Shown here in pieces: positions 42,343 to 52,828 of a DNA stretch of 64,000 bases. The DNA comes from Bacillus sp. MYb209 (GTDB lineage: Bacteria > Bacillota > Bacilli > Bacillales > Bacillaceae_G), in contig NZ_PCNZ01000013.1 of NCBI RefSeq assembly GCF_002975175.1, positions 1 through 64,000 of the forward strand, in the 5' to 3' direction. Position 1 is the first letter of the stretch, and the number at the start of each line of letters is the position of its first letter. Made by a program: the position numbers and the translations under genes. The notes under the pieces were generated by a model. It did not search any database. It had not been told where the DNA came from and was given only the letters and a program-made list of their open reading frames with translations.

Positions 42343-42390
42343 GGATATACGATTTAGCATACGTTTTTGTTTAGAGATAATAAAGTAGAA

Positions 42391-42434
42391 GAGCAAGTAG
42401 TTTTAGCTGATAGCTAGAATTGCTTGCTTTTTTA
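42391..42434 (+). terminator. Terminator of the dioxygenase gene
   Basis: AGCAAG...CTTGCT with inner TAGCTGATAGCTA pairing and a T-run. Confidence 0.65.
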
Positions 42435-42560
42435 TTTGGATTGATAAATATTCTGACAAATGTTTCTCAAGTTTCCAAAAAGGAAATGTTTGGTATAATT
42501 AATTTAAATTATAAATTTTCTGATAATTATTTTTCAATACATATAAAAGGGGTGATAATA

Positions 42561-42579
42561 TACAATTTAAATAATTGTA
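42561..42579. promoter_or_regulatory. Inverted repeat TACAATT-N5-AATTGTA upstream of rap 2
   Basis: Perfect 7-bp arms 46 bp before the rap start, a possible regulator site. Confidence 0.4.
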
Positions 42580-42624
42580 TAAATATCCCAAATGTGTAAA
42601 TTGGGGCAAGGGGGATGCTAAGGT

Positions 42625-43719
42625 ATGGGAGTAGATGTAGTAACAAAGGAGCAAATGAAACATTCTTTAGATGATTGGTATCATGTAATGTTGCAGCAAC
42701 AAATAGAGAAAGCTACGGAAATGAAAGAGGAGATTGATAGTAAACTTTCTGATGCCAAAGAGGATGTGGATTTATGGCTATATTACTCTTTATTAGATTT
42801 TAGATATAAAGTGTTGGCGGATGGCTTGAAAATTACTAAAAATAGTTTTGATAAAATTGATGAAATTTATAAAATATCTGAAAATCGTCTGTCATACTAT
42901 TATTATTTTTTTAAGGCAATGCATGCGACCTTAATATCGAATTACAATGATGCAAGTAGATATTATGAGAAGGCTGAAAAACTAATAAAATATGTGCCTG
43001 ATGAATTAGAATATGGTGAATTCTATTATCGTCTTTCTGCATTTTTTTACAATACAAGGCAACCAATGAATACTATAAAATATGTAAATAAAGCTAAAGA
43101 AATTTTCTTGAAACAAGCAGGGCAAGATATGAATATTGCTTTATGTCAAAGTCTTTTAGGATTAACCGCTATACAAATAGAGCAATATGAACAAGCAGAA
43201 GAGTGTCTGAATTCTGCGATAGATATCCTACAAAAACAGGATAACGCTATTTTGCTTTTGAGAGTACGTCATAATTTAGGATGGCTATACGCAAGTCAAA
43301 ATCTTTCTGCACTGGCAATTCGACAGCTTTCAGAAGTAACAGAGAAAATTCCAACACACTTCAAAGCGATTTTCCTACAAGCTAGGGAACATTTTAAACT
43401 AGGAGAAACAAATATTGCTGAAGAATTAATTAATAGAGGATTAAATATTTGTATTGAGTTAGAAAATGAAGAGTATATACATCATTTCAGCATTTTAAAA
43501 GCAGTAAATAATAATGTTTCTATTAAAGAATTAGAGACGATTATCCTTAAAGCAATTACGTATTTCGATAAAGAATCTTTATATAGTTACACTCAAGAGT
43601 ATGCAGAAAAACTTGCAATTAAATTTTATGATGATGCTAATTACATGAAAGCAAGTGAGTATTTTTACAAAGTATTACAAGCAAAAGAAAAGAAGATGGA
43701 GAAGGGGGCATTAAAATAA
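42625..43719 (+). CDS. rap: Rap-family response-regulator phosphatase/inhibitor, cassette 2
   Basis: A 364-residue helical protein closely related to cassette 1 (same length, same ending EKGALK, shared SQNLSALAIRQLSEVT). N-terminal bundle with LYYSLLDFRYKVLAD, then TPR repeats. From memory of RapH, Glu45 is kept but the Gln47 position is Val in KEDVDLWLYYSL. AAGGGGGA lies before the ATG. It is translationally coupled to phr 2 through TAATG. Confidence 0.9.
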   Translation: MGVDVVTKEQMKHSLDDWYHVMLQQQIEKATEMKEEIDSKLSDAKEDVDLWLYYSLLDFRYKVLADGLKITKNSFDKIDEIYKISENRLSYYYYFFKAMHATLISNYNDASRYYEKAEKLIKYVPDELEYGEFYYRLSAFFYNTRQPMNTIKYVNKAKEIFLKQAGQDMNIALCQSLLGLTAIQIEQYEQAEECLNSAIDILQKQDNAILLLRVRHNLGWLYASQNLSALAIRQLSEVTEKIPTHFKAIFLQAREHFKLGETNIAEELINRGLNICIELENEEYIHHFSILKAVNNNVSIKELETIILKAITYFDKESLYSYTQEYAEKLAIKFYDDANYMKASEYFYKVLQAKEKKMEKGALK

Positions 43720-43919
43720 TGTTTAAAAAAATTCGTATCGCGGTAACTGGTATAGCGTTAGTTGGTATTGTATCTGTTGGTTTAAGTAGTTCTTTTGTAC
43801 AACAAGCTGAGCATGGTGATGTTCCAGCGCCAGCAAGACCAGACTACGTTAATATTGGTGAAACTGGTGGAGCTCCAGCAGATTTCAATAGAGGCGACGG
43901 CGGAGTAAGCCAACTATAA
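43719..43919 (+). CDS. phr: Phr signalling-peptide precursor, cassette 2
   Basis: A 66-residue precursor with a Lys-rich start, the export segment IAVTGIALVGIVSVGLSSSF and a mature part of about 40 residues. It starts in the stop codon of rap 2. Unlike cassette 1 the C-terminal end GGVSQL does not look like a typical Phr peptide, and the candidate region could be internal: EHGDVP shares HGD with the HGDSW end of Phr 1. Which part is active is open. Confidence 0.8.
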   Translation: MFKKIRIAVTGIALVGIVSVGLSSSFVQQAEHGDVPAPARPDYVNIGETGGAPADFNRGDGGVSQL

Positions 43920-43920
43920 T

Positions 43921-43966
43921 AAAAATAAAGAAGGGACTTCACGTGGAAGTTCCTTCTTTATTTTTA
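43921..43966 (+). terminator. Terminator of rap-phr cassette 2
   Basis: AAAAATAAAGAAGG...CCTTCTTTATTTTT, long hairpin with one mismatch and a 4-nt loop, right after the stop codon. Confidence 0.9.
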
Positions 43967-43985
43967 GGCCATGTAGAGAAAAGAA

Positions 43986-44014
43986 TTGACTTACTTTTCA
44001 TATGTAACTATAAT
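43986..44014 (+). promoter_or_regulatory. Sigma-A promoter of the alpha/beta hydrolase gene
   Basis: TTGACT (43986-43991), 17-bp spacer, TATAAT (44009-44014). The -10 lies inside the first operator, so binding there would exclude RNA polymerase. Confidence 0.75.
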
Positions 44015-44021
44015 AGTTACA
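44003..44021. promoter_or_regulatory. Operator 1, TGTAACTA-TAA-TAGTTACA
   Basis: Perfect 8-bp arms around TAA, covering the -10 box. A near-identical site lies 65 bp downstream. The cognate regulator is not in the window. Confidence 0.75.
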
Positions 44022-44067
44022 AAATAACCATCTGTAATAGCGGTGAGTTATATTTTTTTGATATAAT

Positions 44068-44086
44068 TGTAACTGTAATAGTTACA
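44068..44086. promoter_or_regulatory. Operator 2, TGTAACT-GTAAT-AGTTACA
   Basis: Second copy of the same site with one changed position; the 65-bp centre distance is about six helical turns, so looping or cooperative binding is possible. Confidence 0.7.
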
Positions 44087-44160
44087 ACAAAAAAGAAAAC
44101 ATAAAACAACCAAAAAATGTAAAAACTTTAAATAGCAACATGAGAAAGGAGACGGGGATT

Positions 44161-45033
44161 TTGAAACGGTTTAAGTTTTATATGATTAGCGGTATTGTGC
44201 TCGTTTTGTTAGTAGTATGTAACTTCGTTGATAAGCCGATTGCGAAGGTTGAAGAAGTGAAGGATACTGTTATGATGAAGATAAATACGAAAGAGAGTAT
44301 GGCGCAGATCGATGGGCAGACGATATATTTTAAGCAAATTGGCGTGGGGAAACCGCCGTTACTTATGCTTCACGGGTTTGGTGGTTCTTCAGATGGGTTT
44401 AGTGATATTTATCCGGAACTCGCGAGAGATCATACGATTATCGCTGTTGATATTTTAGGGTTTGGGCGTTCTTCTAAGCCGATTGATTTTCAGTATTCGT
44501 TTCCTGCGCAAGTGAATTTATATTATAAGTTAATGAAGAAACTTGGGTATGATCAATTTGCAGTACTTGGTCATTCGATGGGGGGAGAGATGTCGCTTAA
44601 TTTAGCGTATTTATATCCGGACGCGGTTACCCATCTCGTTTTAGCGGATTCTACAGGGATTGAATCTTTCCAGCAAAAAGAAAGTTATGAAGTGCCGCCG
44701 CTATCGACGGACTTACAAACTGTAACAGAGATTACGGATTATAATAAAAATGAAGTGAAAAATAGTCGCGATGATAAAAAGCATTATGATGAGCTTACGA
44801 AAATGAGAGAGCGCCGCATTGCGATGGAAGCTGATAAAATTAAAGTGCCGACTTTAATTATTTGGGGTTGGCATGATAAGAGCGTTTCTTGGAAAAATGG
44901 TGAACTGTATCATCAGTTATTTGCAAATAGTACGTTCCATATAATTGAAAAAGGATACCATGCGCCGTTCCGTCAAGAGCCAATCGAGTTTATGGAATAT
45001 GTACAAGCGTTCTTCGCGAAGAATCCACAATGA
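44161..45033 (+). CDS. Membrane-anchored alpha/beta hydrolase
   Basis: A 290-residue enzyme with an N-terminal membrane helix (FYMISGIVLVLLVVCNF) and an alpha/beta-hydrolase fold. Oxyanion region LMLHGFGGSSDGF, nucleophile Ser in LGHSMGGEMS, acid in IIWGWHDKSV and His in KGYHAPFRQEP. Substrate unknown. I prefer TTG 44161 because AAAGGAG lies 9 bp before it and inside any longer reading from ATG 44140. Two operators and a clear promoter show it is an independently regulated gene. Confidence 0.85.
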   Translation: MKRFKFYMISGIVLVLLVVCNFVDKPIAKVEEVKDTVMMKINTKESMAQIDGQTIYFKQIGVGKPPLLMLHGFGGSSDGFSDIYPELARDHTIIAVDILGFGRSSKPIDFQYSFPAQVNLYYKLMKKLGYDQFAVLGHSMGGEMSLNLAYLYPDAVTHLVLADSTGIESFQQKESYEVPPLSTDLQTVTEITDYNKNEVKNSRDDKKHYDELTKMRERRIAMEADKIKVPTLIIWGWHDKSVSWKNGELYHQLFANSTFHIIEKGYHAPFRQEPIEFMEYVQAFFAKNPQ

Positions 45034-45110
45034 AAATTTAAGCATAAATCCACTTCTTTCCTCATAGAGTGAAACTAATAAGGCTTGTCTAAGGAAAGGA
45101 ATGAACGAAA

Positions 45111-45311
45111 GTGGAAACTTTACCATGGTGGGTTTATCTTGTAATTATTGGGATCGTATTGAGTGGCTACATGGTTTTATATACTTCGAAAAAAGAGCAA
45201 GAGATGGATAATGAGTTTATCGAAAAAGAAGGAGAAGTATATATGAAGCGTTTAGAAGAAGAGCGAGAGAAACGTAATCAGGATAGTGATAAAGATTCGG
45301 TATTGCTTTAA
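45111..45311 (+). CDS. yhaL: YhaL-like small membrane protein (sporulation-associated)
   Basis: A 66-residue protein with one membrane helix (PWWVYLVIIGIVLSGYMVL) and a charged cytoplasmic helix with EFIEKEGEVYMKRLEEER. This matches B. subtilis YhaL, located near prsA and yhaM there. Start GTG 45111 after AAGGAATGA. Function not established. Confidence 0.8.
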   Translation: METLPWWVYLVIIGIVLSGYMVLYTSKKEQEMDNEFIEKEGEVYMKRLEEEREKRNQDSDKDSVLL

Positions 45312-45322
45312 TAGAAACTTTT

Positions 45323-45354
45323 GAAGAAGAGAAAGGGATTTCTCTTCTTTTTTA
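45323..45354 (+). terminator. Terminator of yhaL
   Basis: AAGAAGAGAAA/TTTCTCTTCTT with a following T-run. Confidence 0.8.
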
Positions 45355-45520
45355 TATGTTAGTTTGTTGGATACTCCCTTTTACATTAAGGTCGAATCAA
45401 GCTTTATTGGATTGTTAAGGCAGAACCCCTTGTATCCATAGGCACAGTAACCATCCAAAGCCCAATTCATACACTATGACGGAAGCTTTTTACTTAATAA
45501 TCGGATGAAAAAGGAGTGTA

Positions 45521-46720
45521 ATGATGAAAGAACGTAATGTTAATGAAACAGGAGGGAGTATACCACAACCAATCCGCAGTGATGGAGCAGGTGCGATTGA
45601 TTCTGGACCACGTAATGTTATGCGGGATATTCAAAATCCGAATATGCTCGTTCCACCTATTACAGATGCTGGGCTAGTTCCTAACTTGAAATTTTCATTT
45701 TCAGACACTTCTATGATCTTAAAACAAGGTGGGTGGTCTCGGGAGATTACTGCTCGGGAACTTCCGGTTTCGACTACGATTGCTGGTGTAAATATGAGTT
45801 TAACGGCCGGAGGAGTACGTGAACTCCATTGGCATAAACAAGCAGAATGGGCATATATGCTTTTAGGAAAGGCACGAGTAACTGCCGTTGACCAAGAAGG
45901 GAGAAATTTCATTGCTGACGTTGGTCCAGGTGATCTTTGGTACTTTCCCTCTGGCATCCCGCATTCCATTCAAGGATTGGAGCATTGCGAATTTCTGCTT
46001 GTCTTCGATGATGGACACTTTTCTGATTTATCTACCTTAGCTATTTCCGACTGGTTTGCACATACGCCAAAAGAAGTTCTATCGGCTAATTTCGGAGTGC
46101 CAGAGAGTGCTTTTAACTCCATTCCTTCAGATCAAGTTTATATTTATCAAGGGGAGGTGCCGGGTTCGCTTGAGAGTCAGGAAGTTCAGTCGCCAAAAGG
46201 AGAAGTTCCTTTAACGTTTAAACATGAACTGTTAAAACAAAAACCGATTAAGACACCTGGTGGTAGCGTTCGAATTGTAGATTCTACAAACTTTCCTATT
46301 TCAAAAACAATTGCAGCGGCGCTCGTTGAGATTGAGCCTGGTGGTATGAGAGAACTTCATTGGCATCCGAACAATGATGAGTGGCAATATTATTTGACAG
46401 GGCAAGGGAGAATGACTGTGTTTCTTGGAAACGGTACAGCTCGTACATTTGATTATAGAGCTGGTGATGTCGGATATGTACCGTTTGCGACTGGACACTA
46501 TATTCAAAACACAGGTGACGAAACATTATGGTTTTTAGAGATGTTCAGAAGCAACCGCTTTGAAGATGTATCGTTAAATCAATGGATGGCATTGACTCCT
46601 AAAGAAATAGTGGAAAGTAATGTACATGTTGGCCCGCAATTGATGGATTCTTTACGTAAAGAAAAGTGGCCTGTTGTGAAATATCCGGGTTTTTCTTATA
46701 AACCGAAAACGGATGAGTAA
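45521..46720 (+). CDS. oxdD: Bicupin oxalate decarboxylase-like protein (OxdC/OxdD family)
   Basis: A 399-residue two-cupin manganese protein. Cupin 1 ligands are His103, His105 and Glu109 ([10 protein letters not shown]) with His148; cupin 2 has [14 protein letters not shown] and a later GHYIQN. OxdC/OxdD convert oxalate to formate and CO2; OxdD is a spore-coat member in B. subtilis. The flexible lid that carries the essential Glu162 in OxdC (SENST) reads SDLST here (168-172), so Glu becomes Asp169. This may alter decarboxylase versus oxidase activity. GGAG precedes tandem ATGs at 45521/45524. Confidence 0.88.
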   Translation: MMKERNVNETGGSIPQPIRSDGAGAIDSGPRNVMRDIQNPNMLVPPITDAGLVPNLKFSFSDTSMILKQGGWSREITARELPVSTTIAGVNMSLTAGGVRELHWHKQAEWAYMLLGKARVTAVDQEGRNFIADVGPGDLWYFPSGIPHSIQGLEHCEFLLVFDDGHFSDLSTLAISDWFAHTPKEVLSANFGVPESAFNSIPSDQVYIYQGEVPGSLESQEVQSPKGEVPLTFKHELLKQKPIKTPGGSVRIVDSTNFPISKTIAAALVEIEPGGMRELHWHPNNDEWQYYLTGQGRMTVFLGNGTARTFDYRAGDVGYVPFATGHYIQNTGDETLWFLEMFRSNRFEDVSLNQWMALTPKEIVESNVHVGPQLMDSLRKEKWPVVKYPGFSYKPKTDE

Positions 46721-46983
46721 ACATGGATATATGCGTTATTCTTTCTGGAGAACGATAGGAAGGAATGGCGTATTTTTTATGTCTAGTCCTGTCTTTACTA
46801 GTATTCGTTATTTGTATTATTGTTCGGGAAATTATTATAGGAAAAAAGTATATGGAATCTAAATACTACATAGTGCTATTTTGAAGTGTAACGCACAAGT
46901 TGCACAGGCTATGCAACGATAACTAGCTTTACTCTTCATCATTTATTTGACCATACTAGACGTAGAGAGGTGATAAGAACAGT

Positions 46984-47432
46984 ATGATTTTTAGCGAGCG
47001 TTTAAAAGAAGAAAGGGAAAAAGAAATTGGTCGCAAAATGATTTGGCTGAAAAAATTCATGTAAGTAGGCAGTCTGTTTCGAAATGGGAAACGGGAAAGA
47101 ACTATCCGAGCATTGAAATTATTATTCATTTAAGTGATCTGTTCGGTATTACGATTGATGAGTTATTGAGGAGTGATGAAGAGTTGACGCAGAAAGTAAT
47201 TGAAGATAGTAAACAATTGGCGTATCCAAAATGGAAGGTGTTTTTTGATAGTCTATTCATGATGGGGGTATTTTTGTTTATTACAAAAATCGTTGTATGG
47301 ATGTTAAATAAGTTTGCAGGAGCAAGCATTACAATTGTAGCAGATGCACCATATGTAATGAATTTTTTACCCTTCATATTAATGGTTATAGGTGGTACGG
47401 TTTCTGATAAGTTGAAGAAAATATATAGGTAA
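46984..47432 (+). pseudogene. XRE-family regulator with C-terminal membrane helices, frameshifted near the start
   Basis: After GAGAGGTGATAAG the ATG at 46984 opens MIFSERLKEEREK, but the frame then stops; adding one base in the A-run about 47020-47025 restores NWSQNDLAEKIHVSRQSVSK with the whole helix-turn-helix, followed by WETGKNYPSIEIIIHLSDLF and two membrane segments. The family couples DNA binding to membrane sensing. Either the gene is dead or the A-run is misread. Downstream part starts in frame again from about 47026. Confidence 0.75.
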
Positions 47433-47512
47433 TGAAGGAAATTCCCCACACTAGCTGTTCTTTCTATTCAAATTGTGTACTATAAAGAATAGATAGGAAG
47501 GGGACATATAGA

Positions 47513-48073
47513 ATGGAATTTCATGAACAGAAGATTTTGCCGGCAGTGAGGCAAATTAAAGATTTGGAAAAGCTATTACATAGTTCGTATGAGTATATTG
47601 TTATTTTAGATATTCATGTCGGTCAATTGAAGAGTGTTGTGTCGCTCGCGAAGCAGCGTGGGAAAAAGGTGTTTTTACATGTGGATTTGATCCATGGATT
47701 ACAAAGTGATGGGCATGCGACGGAGTTTTTATGCCAAGAATATAAACCGTACGGGTTATTATCGACAAAGGCGAGCGTAATTATGAAGGCGAAGCAAAAA
47801 GGTGTCGTCTCCATTCAACGCATCTTTTTAATTGATTCTAGCGCAATGGAAAAGAGCTGTAATTTGCTAGAAAAGACGAAGCCGGATTATATAGAGGTGC
47901 TTCCTGGTGCGCTAACGGGTGTGATCGCTGAAGTGAAAGAGCGTACAGGTGTACCAATTTTAGCAGGTGGTTTTATTCGTACTGTGGAGGATGTTGAAAG
48001 AGCGTTAAATGCTGGTGCGACAGCAATTACGACATCGAAAAAAGAACTATGGAAACATTACCAAAAAAAGTGA
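47513..48073 (+). CDS. glpP: GlpP, glycerol-3-phosphate-responsive antiterminator
   Basis: A 186-residue TIM-barrel-like RNA-binding protein with LPAVRQIKDLEKLLHSSYEY, DLIHGLQSDGHATEFLCQEY and VLPGALTGVI. In Bacillus GlpP plus glycerol-3-phosphate lets RNA polymerase read past terminators in the glpFK and glpD leaders. Both leaders lie directly downstream here, with a shared motif ahead of the hairpins. GGAAGGGG precedes the ATG. Confidence 0.93.
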   Translation: MEFHEQKILPAVRQIKDLEKLLHSSYEYIVILDIHVGQLKSVVSLAKQRGKKVFLHVDLIHGLQSDGHATEFLCQEYKPYGLLSTKASVIMKAKQKGVVSIQRIFLIDSSAMEKSCNLLEKTKPDYIEVLPGALTGVIAEVKERTGVPILAGGFIRTVEDVERALNAGATAITTSKKELWKHYQKK

Positions 48074-48094
48074 CGAAAATGTGAAAAAATTCTG

Positions 48095-48123
48095 TTGACA
48101 CCGCTTTCATTAAGGGTTAACAT
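48095..48123 (+). promoter_or_regulatory. Sigma-A promoter of glpFK
   Basis: TTGACA (48095-48100), 17-bp spacer, TAACAT (48118-48123). Confidence 0.75.
48096..48109. promoter_or_regulatory. Perfect cre (CcpA) site over the glpF -35
   Basis: The minus strand TGAAAGCGGTGTCA fits TGWAANCGNTNWCA at all 14 positions and overlaps the -35 box, so CcpA would block the promoter when preferred sugars are present. Confidence 0.85.
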
Positions 48124-48127
48124 TATA

Positions 48128-48232
48128 GACAAGTTAATAAACGTGACGGAGAAAAGAAGAGATCCACATTTCATTGTTTCTATATACTCTTATATAGAAG
48201 CATGTAAGCTGTGGATCTTTTTCTTTTGAAAA
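48128..48232 (+). promoter_or_regulatory. glpF leader with GlpP-dependent terminator
   Basis: GACAAGTTAATAA (48128-48140) is followed by a hairpin whose arms are AGATCCACA (48159-48167) and TGTGGATCT (about 48211-48219) and a T-rich tail. The same GACAAGTTAATAA stands before the terminator in the glpD leader. GlpP binding to this segment is inferred. Confidence 0.75.
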
Positions 48233-48301
48233 AAAACGAATGGCCATTCATTTTACCTCTATCACACTTGAAAACGTTAAAATTGATAGTGGAGGGATAC
48301 T

Positions 48302-49123
48302 ATGTCAGCATTTTTAGGAGAGTTAATAGGGACTGCGTTGTTAATCTTACTTGGTGGCGGTGTTTGCGCTGGTGTAAGTTTAAAGAAATCGTTTGCGAAA
48401 GATTCCGGTTGGATTGTAATTACAATGGGCTGGGGCTTAGCGGTTGCTATGGCAGCGTATGCAGTTGGATCAATTAGTGGGGCACATTTGAATCCGGCTT
48501 TAACGATAGGACTTGCTTTTAAGGGAGCGTTCCCATGGAGTGACGTACCTATGTATATCGCAGCACAAATGATTGGGGCAATTATCGGGGCAGTTCTCGT
48601 ATATTTACATTACTTACCACACTGGAAAGAAACAGAAGATCCAGGAACAAAGTTAGGTGTATTTGCAACAGGTCCAGCAATTCCGAACACATTTACAAAC
48701 CTTTTAAGTGAAATGATTGGAACATTCGTTTTAGTATTTGGTATATTAGCAATTGGAGCAAATAAATTTGCAGATGGTTTAAATCCATTTATCGTAGGTT
48801 TCTTAATTGTAAGTATTGGTTTATCATTAGGTGGAACAACAGGATACGCAATCAACCCGGCTCGTGATTTAGGTCCGCGTATTGCACACTTCTTCCTTCC
48901 GATTGCAGGAAAGGGCGGTTCAAACTGGAAGTATGCATGGATTCCAGTAGTTGGTCCAATTCTAGGTGGATCACTTGCAGGATTATTCCATCAAGTTGTA
49001 TTTGAAGGAAAACAAAATTCAGCACTTATTTATGTGATTATTACAACTGTGATTGTACTAGCAATCTCTTATATGACAAGTAAAAAAAGTGGAGCTACTA
49101 CAAATAGTAGAAAAGTAGCATAG
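48302..49123 (+). CDS. glpF: GlpF, glycerol uptake facilitator
   Basis: A 273-residue MIP-family channel with six membrane helices and both NPA-type motifs, GAHLNPALTIG and YAINPARDLGPR; Asp-Arg after the second motif is the glyceroporin hallmark. GTGGAGGG precedes the ATG. It lies 12 bp before glpK in one operon controlled by cre and GlpP. Confidence 0.95.
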   Translation: MSAFLGELIGTALLILLGGGVCAGVSLKKSFAKDSGWIVITMGWGLAVAMAAYAVGSISGAHLNPALTIGLAFKGAFPWSDVPMYIAAQMIGAIIGAVLVYLHYLPHWKETEDPGTKLGVFATGPAIPNTFTNLLSEMIGTFVLVFGILAIGANKFADGLNPFIVGFLIVSIGLSLGGTTGYAINPARDLGPRIAHFFLPIAGKGGSNWKYAWIPVVGPILGGSLAGLFHQVVFEGKQNSALIYVIITTVIVLAISYMTSKKSGATTNSRKVA

Positions 49124-50626
<1,503 letters not shown>

Positions 50627-50639
50627 TCATAAACAGTGT

Positions 50640-50742
50640 TATAATGATGACAAGTTAATAATTCGGTAGGAGATTTGGAGAGACCACAACACGCTATAGA
50701 GGCGAAATCTATAGCGTAGTTCGTGGTCTCTTTTTTCGTTAT
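50640..50742 (+). promoter_or_regulatory. glpD promoter and GlpP-dependent leader terminator
   Basis: TATAAT at 50640-50645 with a weak -35 TTTCAA (50617-50622) starts a leader containing GACAAGTTAATAA (50649-50661) and then a hairpin GAGACCACAACACGCTATAG...CTATAGCG...CGTGGTCTC followed by six T. Motif and layout mirror the glpF leader. Confidence 0.8.
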
Positions 50743-50759
50743 CAAAGGGAGGAATTACC

Positions 50760-52442
50760 ATGAAATTTTCAAGTAAACAACGTAAAGACGTATTAAACGG
50801 AGTAAATAAACAAGAGTTAGATGTGATCGTAATTGGTGGAGGTATTACTGGTTCTGGTATTGCATTAGATGGGGCAACACGCGGTTTATCAACGATTGTG
50901 TTTGAAATGCAGGACTTTGCAGCAGGTACATCAAGTCGTTCAACGAAACTTGTACACGGCGGTTTACGTTATTTAAAACAACTTGAAGTGAAAATGGTAG
51001 CAGAGGTGGGGAAAGAGCGTGCGATCGTATATGAGAACGGTCCCCATGTAACGACACCAGAGTGGATGTTACTTCCGTTCCATACAGGCGGCACGTTCGG
51101 GTCATTTAGTACATCAATTGGTCTTCGTGTATACGACTTCTTAGCAGGTGTAAAACGAAGCGAGCGCAGAAAGATGTTTAACCGTGAAGAAACATTGAAT
51201 AAAGAGCCTCTTGTAAAACAAGAAGGATTAAAGGGCGGCGGTTACTACGTAGAATATCGTACAGACGATGCGCGTCTTACAATTGAAGTAATGAAAGAAG
51301 CAATTGAACACGGTGCGAAAGCTGTTAACTACGCAAAAGTAGACAGTTTCTTATATAAAGATGGAAAAGTATGCGGTGTACGTGTAATCGATTTACTAGA
51401 CGGAGAAGTGTATGAAGTTTACGGTAAGAAAATTGTAAATGCAGCTGGTCCTTGGGTAGATACACTTCGTGAAAAAGATAACTCTAAAAAAGGGAAAGTA
51501 CTTCAGTTATCAAAAGGTGTGCATTTAGTAATTGACCAAAAACGTTTCCCATTAGGTCAAGCGATTTACTTTGATACACCAGATAAACGTATGGTGTTCG
51601 CGATTCCTCGCGAAGGAAAAACGTACGTAGGTACAACAGATACGTTCTATGATAAAGACGCAGCTGTACCGCACATGACAACAGAAGATCGCACATATAT
51701 CATTAATGCGATTAATTACATGTTCCCAAGCGTGAAAATTACGGAGAAAGACGTTGAATCAAGCTGGGCTGGTGTACGTCCGTTAATTTATGAAGAAGGT
51801 AAGAATGCATCTGAAATTTCTCGTAAAGATGAAATTTGGACTTCTGAATCTGGTTTAATTACAATCGCAGGTGGAAAATTAACAGGATACCGCAAAATGG
51901 CTGAAATGGTAGTAGACTACGTAACGAATCTATTACAAAAAGAAGGACATAGCGTATATCCGAAGAGCGATACGAAACATATGCCAATCTCTGGTGGTCA
52001 TGTAAGTGGTTCACACGGATTCTCAGCATTTATCGCGAAAAAAGCAGGCGAAGGTACGAAATACGGTTTAACGACAGCGCAAGCGGAAGAGTTCGCGAAA
52101 TTCTACGGCTCTAACGTTGACGTATTGTTTGACTTAGCGAAAAAACATAAAGACGAAGCGAAAGAATACAACATGCCATTAGATGTTCTAATCCCGCTTG
52201 TATACGCGATGGATTACGAAATGACAGCGAAACCAGTTGACTTCTTCGTACGCCGCAGAGGCGCTGTATTCTTCAACATCCACTGGGTATATGAGTGGAA
52301 AGAAGCAGTAATCAACTACATGGCTGCAAAACTAGGCTGGAGCAAAGAAGAGCAAATGAAATACACAGCAGAACTAGAAAAAGCATTAACAGACGCTGTA
52401 ATTCCTGTAGATCAACAAGAGCAAGCAGCTGCGTTAGCGTAA
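50760..52442 (+). CDS. glpD: GlpD, aerobic glycerol-3-phosphate dehydrogenase
   Basis: A 560-residue FAD enzyme oxidising glycerol-3-phosphate to dihydroxyacetone phosphate at the membrane, passing electrons to quinone. The FAD-binding VIVIGGGITGSGIALDGATR is near residue 25 and GTSSRSTKLVHGGLRYLKQ is the family motif. GGGAGGAA precedes the ATG. It completes the glp regulon beside glpFK. Confidence 0.96.
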   Translation: MKFSSKQRKDVLNGVNKQELDVIVIGGGITGSGIALDGATRGLSTIVFEMQDFAAGTSSRSTKLVHGGLRYLKQLEVKMVAEVGKERAIVYENGPHVTTPEWMLLPFHTGGTFGSFSTSIGLRVYDFLAGVKRSERRKMFNREETLNKEPLVKQEGLKGGGYYVEYRTDDARLTIEVMKEAIEHGAKAVNYAKVDSFLYKDGKVCGVRVIDLLDGEVYEVYGKKIVNAAGPWVDTLREKDNSKKGKVLQLSKGVHLVIDQKRFPLGQAIYFDTPDKRMVFAIPREGKTYVGTTDTFYDKDAAVPHMTTEDRTYIINAINYMFPSVKITEKDVESSWAGVRPLIYEEGKNASEISRKDEIWTSESGLITIAGGKLTGYRKMAEMVVDYVTNLLQKEGHSVYPKSDTKHMPISGGHVSGSHGFSAFIAKKAGEGTKYGLTTAQAEEFAKFYGSNVDVLFDLAKKHKDEAKEYNMPLDVLIPLVYAMDYEMTAKPVDFFVRRRGAVFFNIHWVYEWKEAVINYMAAKLGWSKEEQMKYTAELEKALTDAVIPVDQQEQAAALA

Positions 52443-52448
52443 AATAGA

Positions 52449-52483
52449 GAACCACCTGAAGGGGAGCCTTCAGGTGGTTTTTG
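52449..52483 (+). terminator. Terminator of glpD
   Basis: ACCACCTGAAGG/CCTTCAGGTGGT plus T-run. Confidence 0.9.
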
Positions 52484-52580
52484 TTTTATTATGAATGCAC
52501 TAAAATCTTGACTATAAGTGAATATAAAATGTTGTATCATAATAAAAGGTTTACTCTTAGTGAAGAAAAATTAAGGTTTC

Positions 52581-52614
52581 AAAAAACGGTATGGACATTG
52601 CTAACCGTTTTTTT
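52581..52614 (+). terminator. Hairpin AAAAAACGGT/ACCGTTTTTT
   Basis: Ten-bp stem with a 12-nt loop and T-run in the gap before the bcr1 element; the gene it served is not evident. Confidence 0.6.
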
Positions 52615-52619
52615 ATGAA

Positions 52620-52777
52620 TTTATCCCGCATTAACGGGCAGTAAAACTCCCACCTCAAAATTCGACTGGAGCAAAGAAGTTAGGTGGGAGATCAACTGCA
52701 CGTAAATGCCCGATTGGTGAGGGCTGATAATCAGTGGGGGATGAACAAAACCCCCACTGATTAAAGTTTCACTTTAT
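52620..52777 (+). repeat. bcr1 repeat, full length
   Basis: A 158-bp element between TTTAT copies (52620-52624 and 52773-52777), same orientation and landmarks as 4989-5147. The 3' stem AATCAGTGGGGG/CCCCCACTGATT is perfect. It lies 50 bp before the sigma-factor gene. Confidence 0.82.
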
Positions 52778-52828
52778 AAAACTTTTCCATAGAGTGCGTC
52801 GTCTAATATATGGGAAGGAGGAAATGAT

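Noticed and set aside
46741-46983. Small gene between oxdD and the XRE pseudogene
   Set aside because: Frames are short, lack ribosome sites and show no conserved pattern; only an imperfect hairpin is seen near 46734-46782.
48211-48477. 88-codon frame starting before glpF
   Set aside because: It overlaps glpF in another frame and starts within the leader terminator; no ribosome site.
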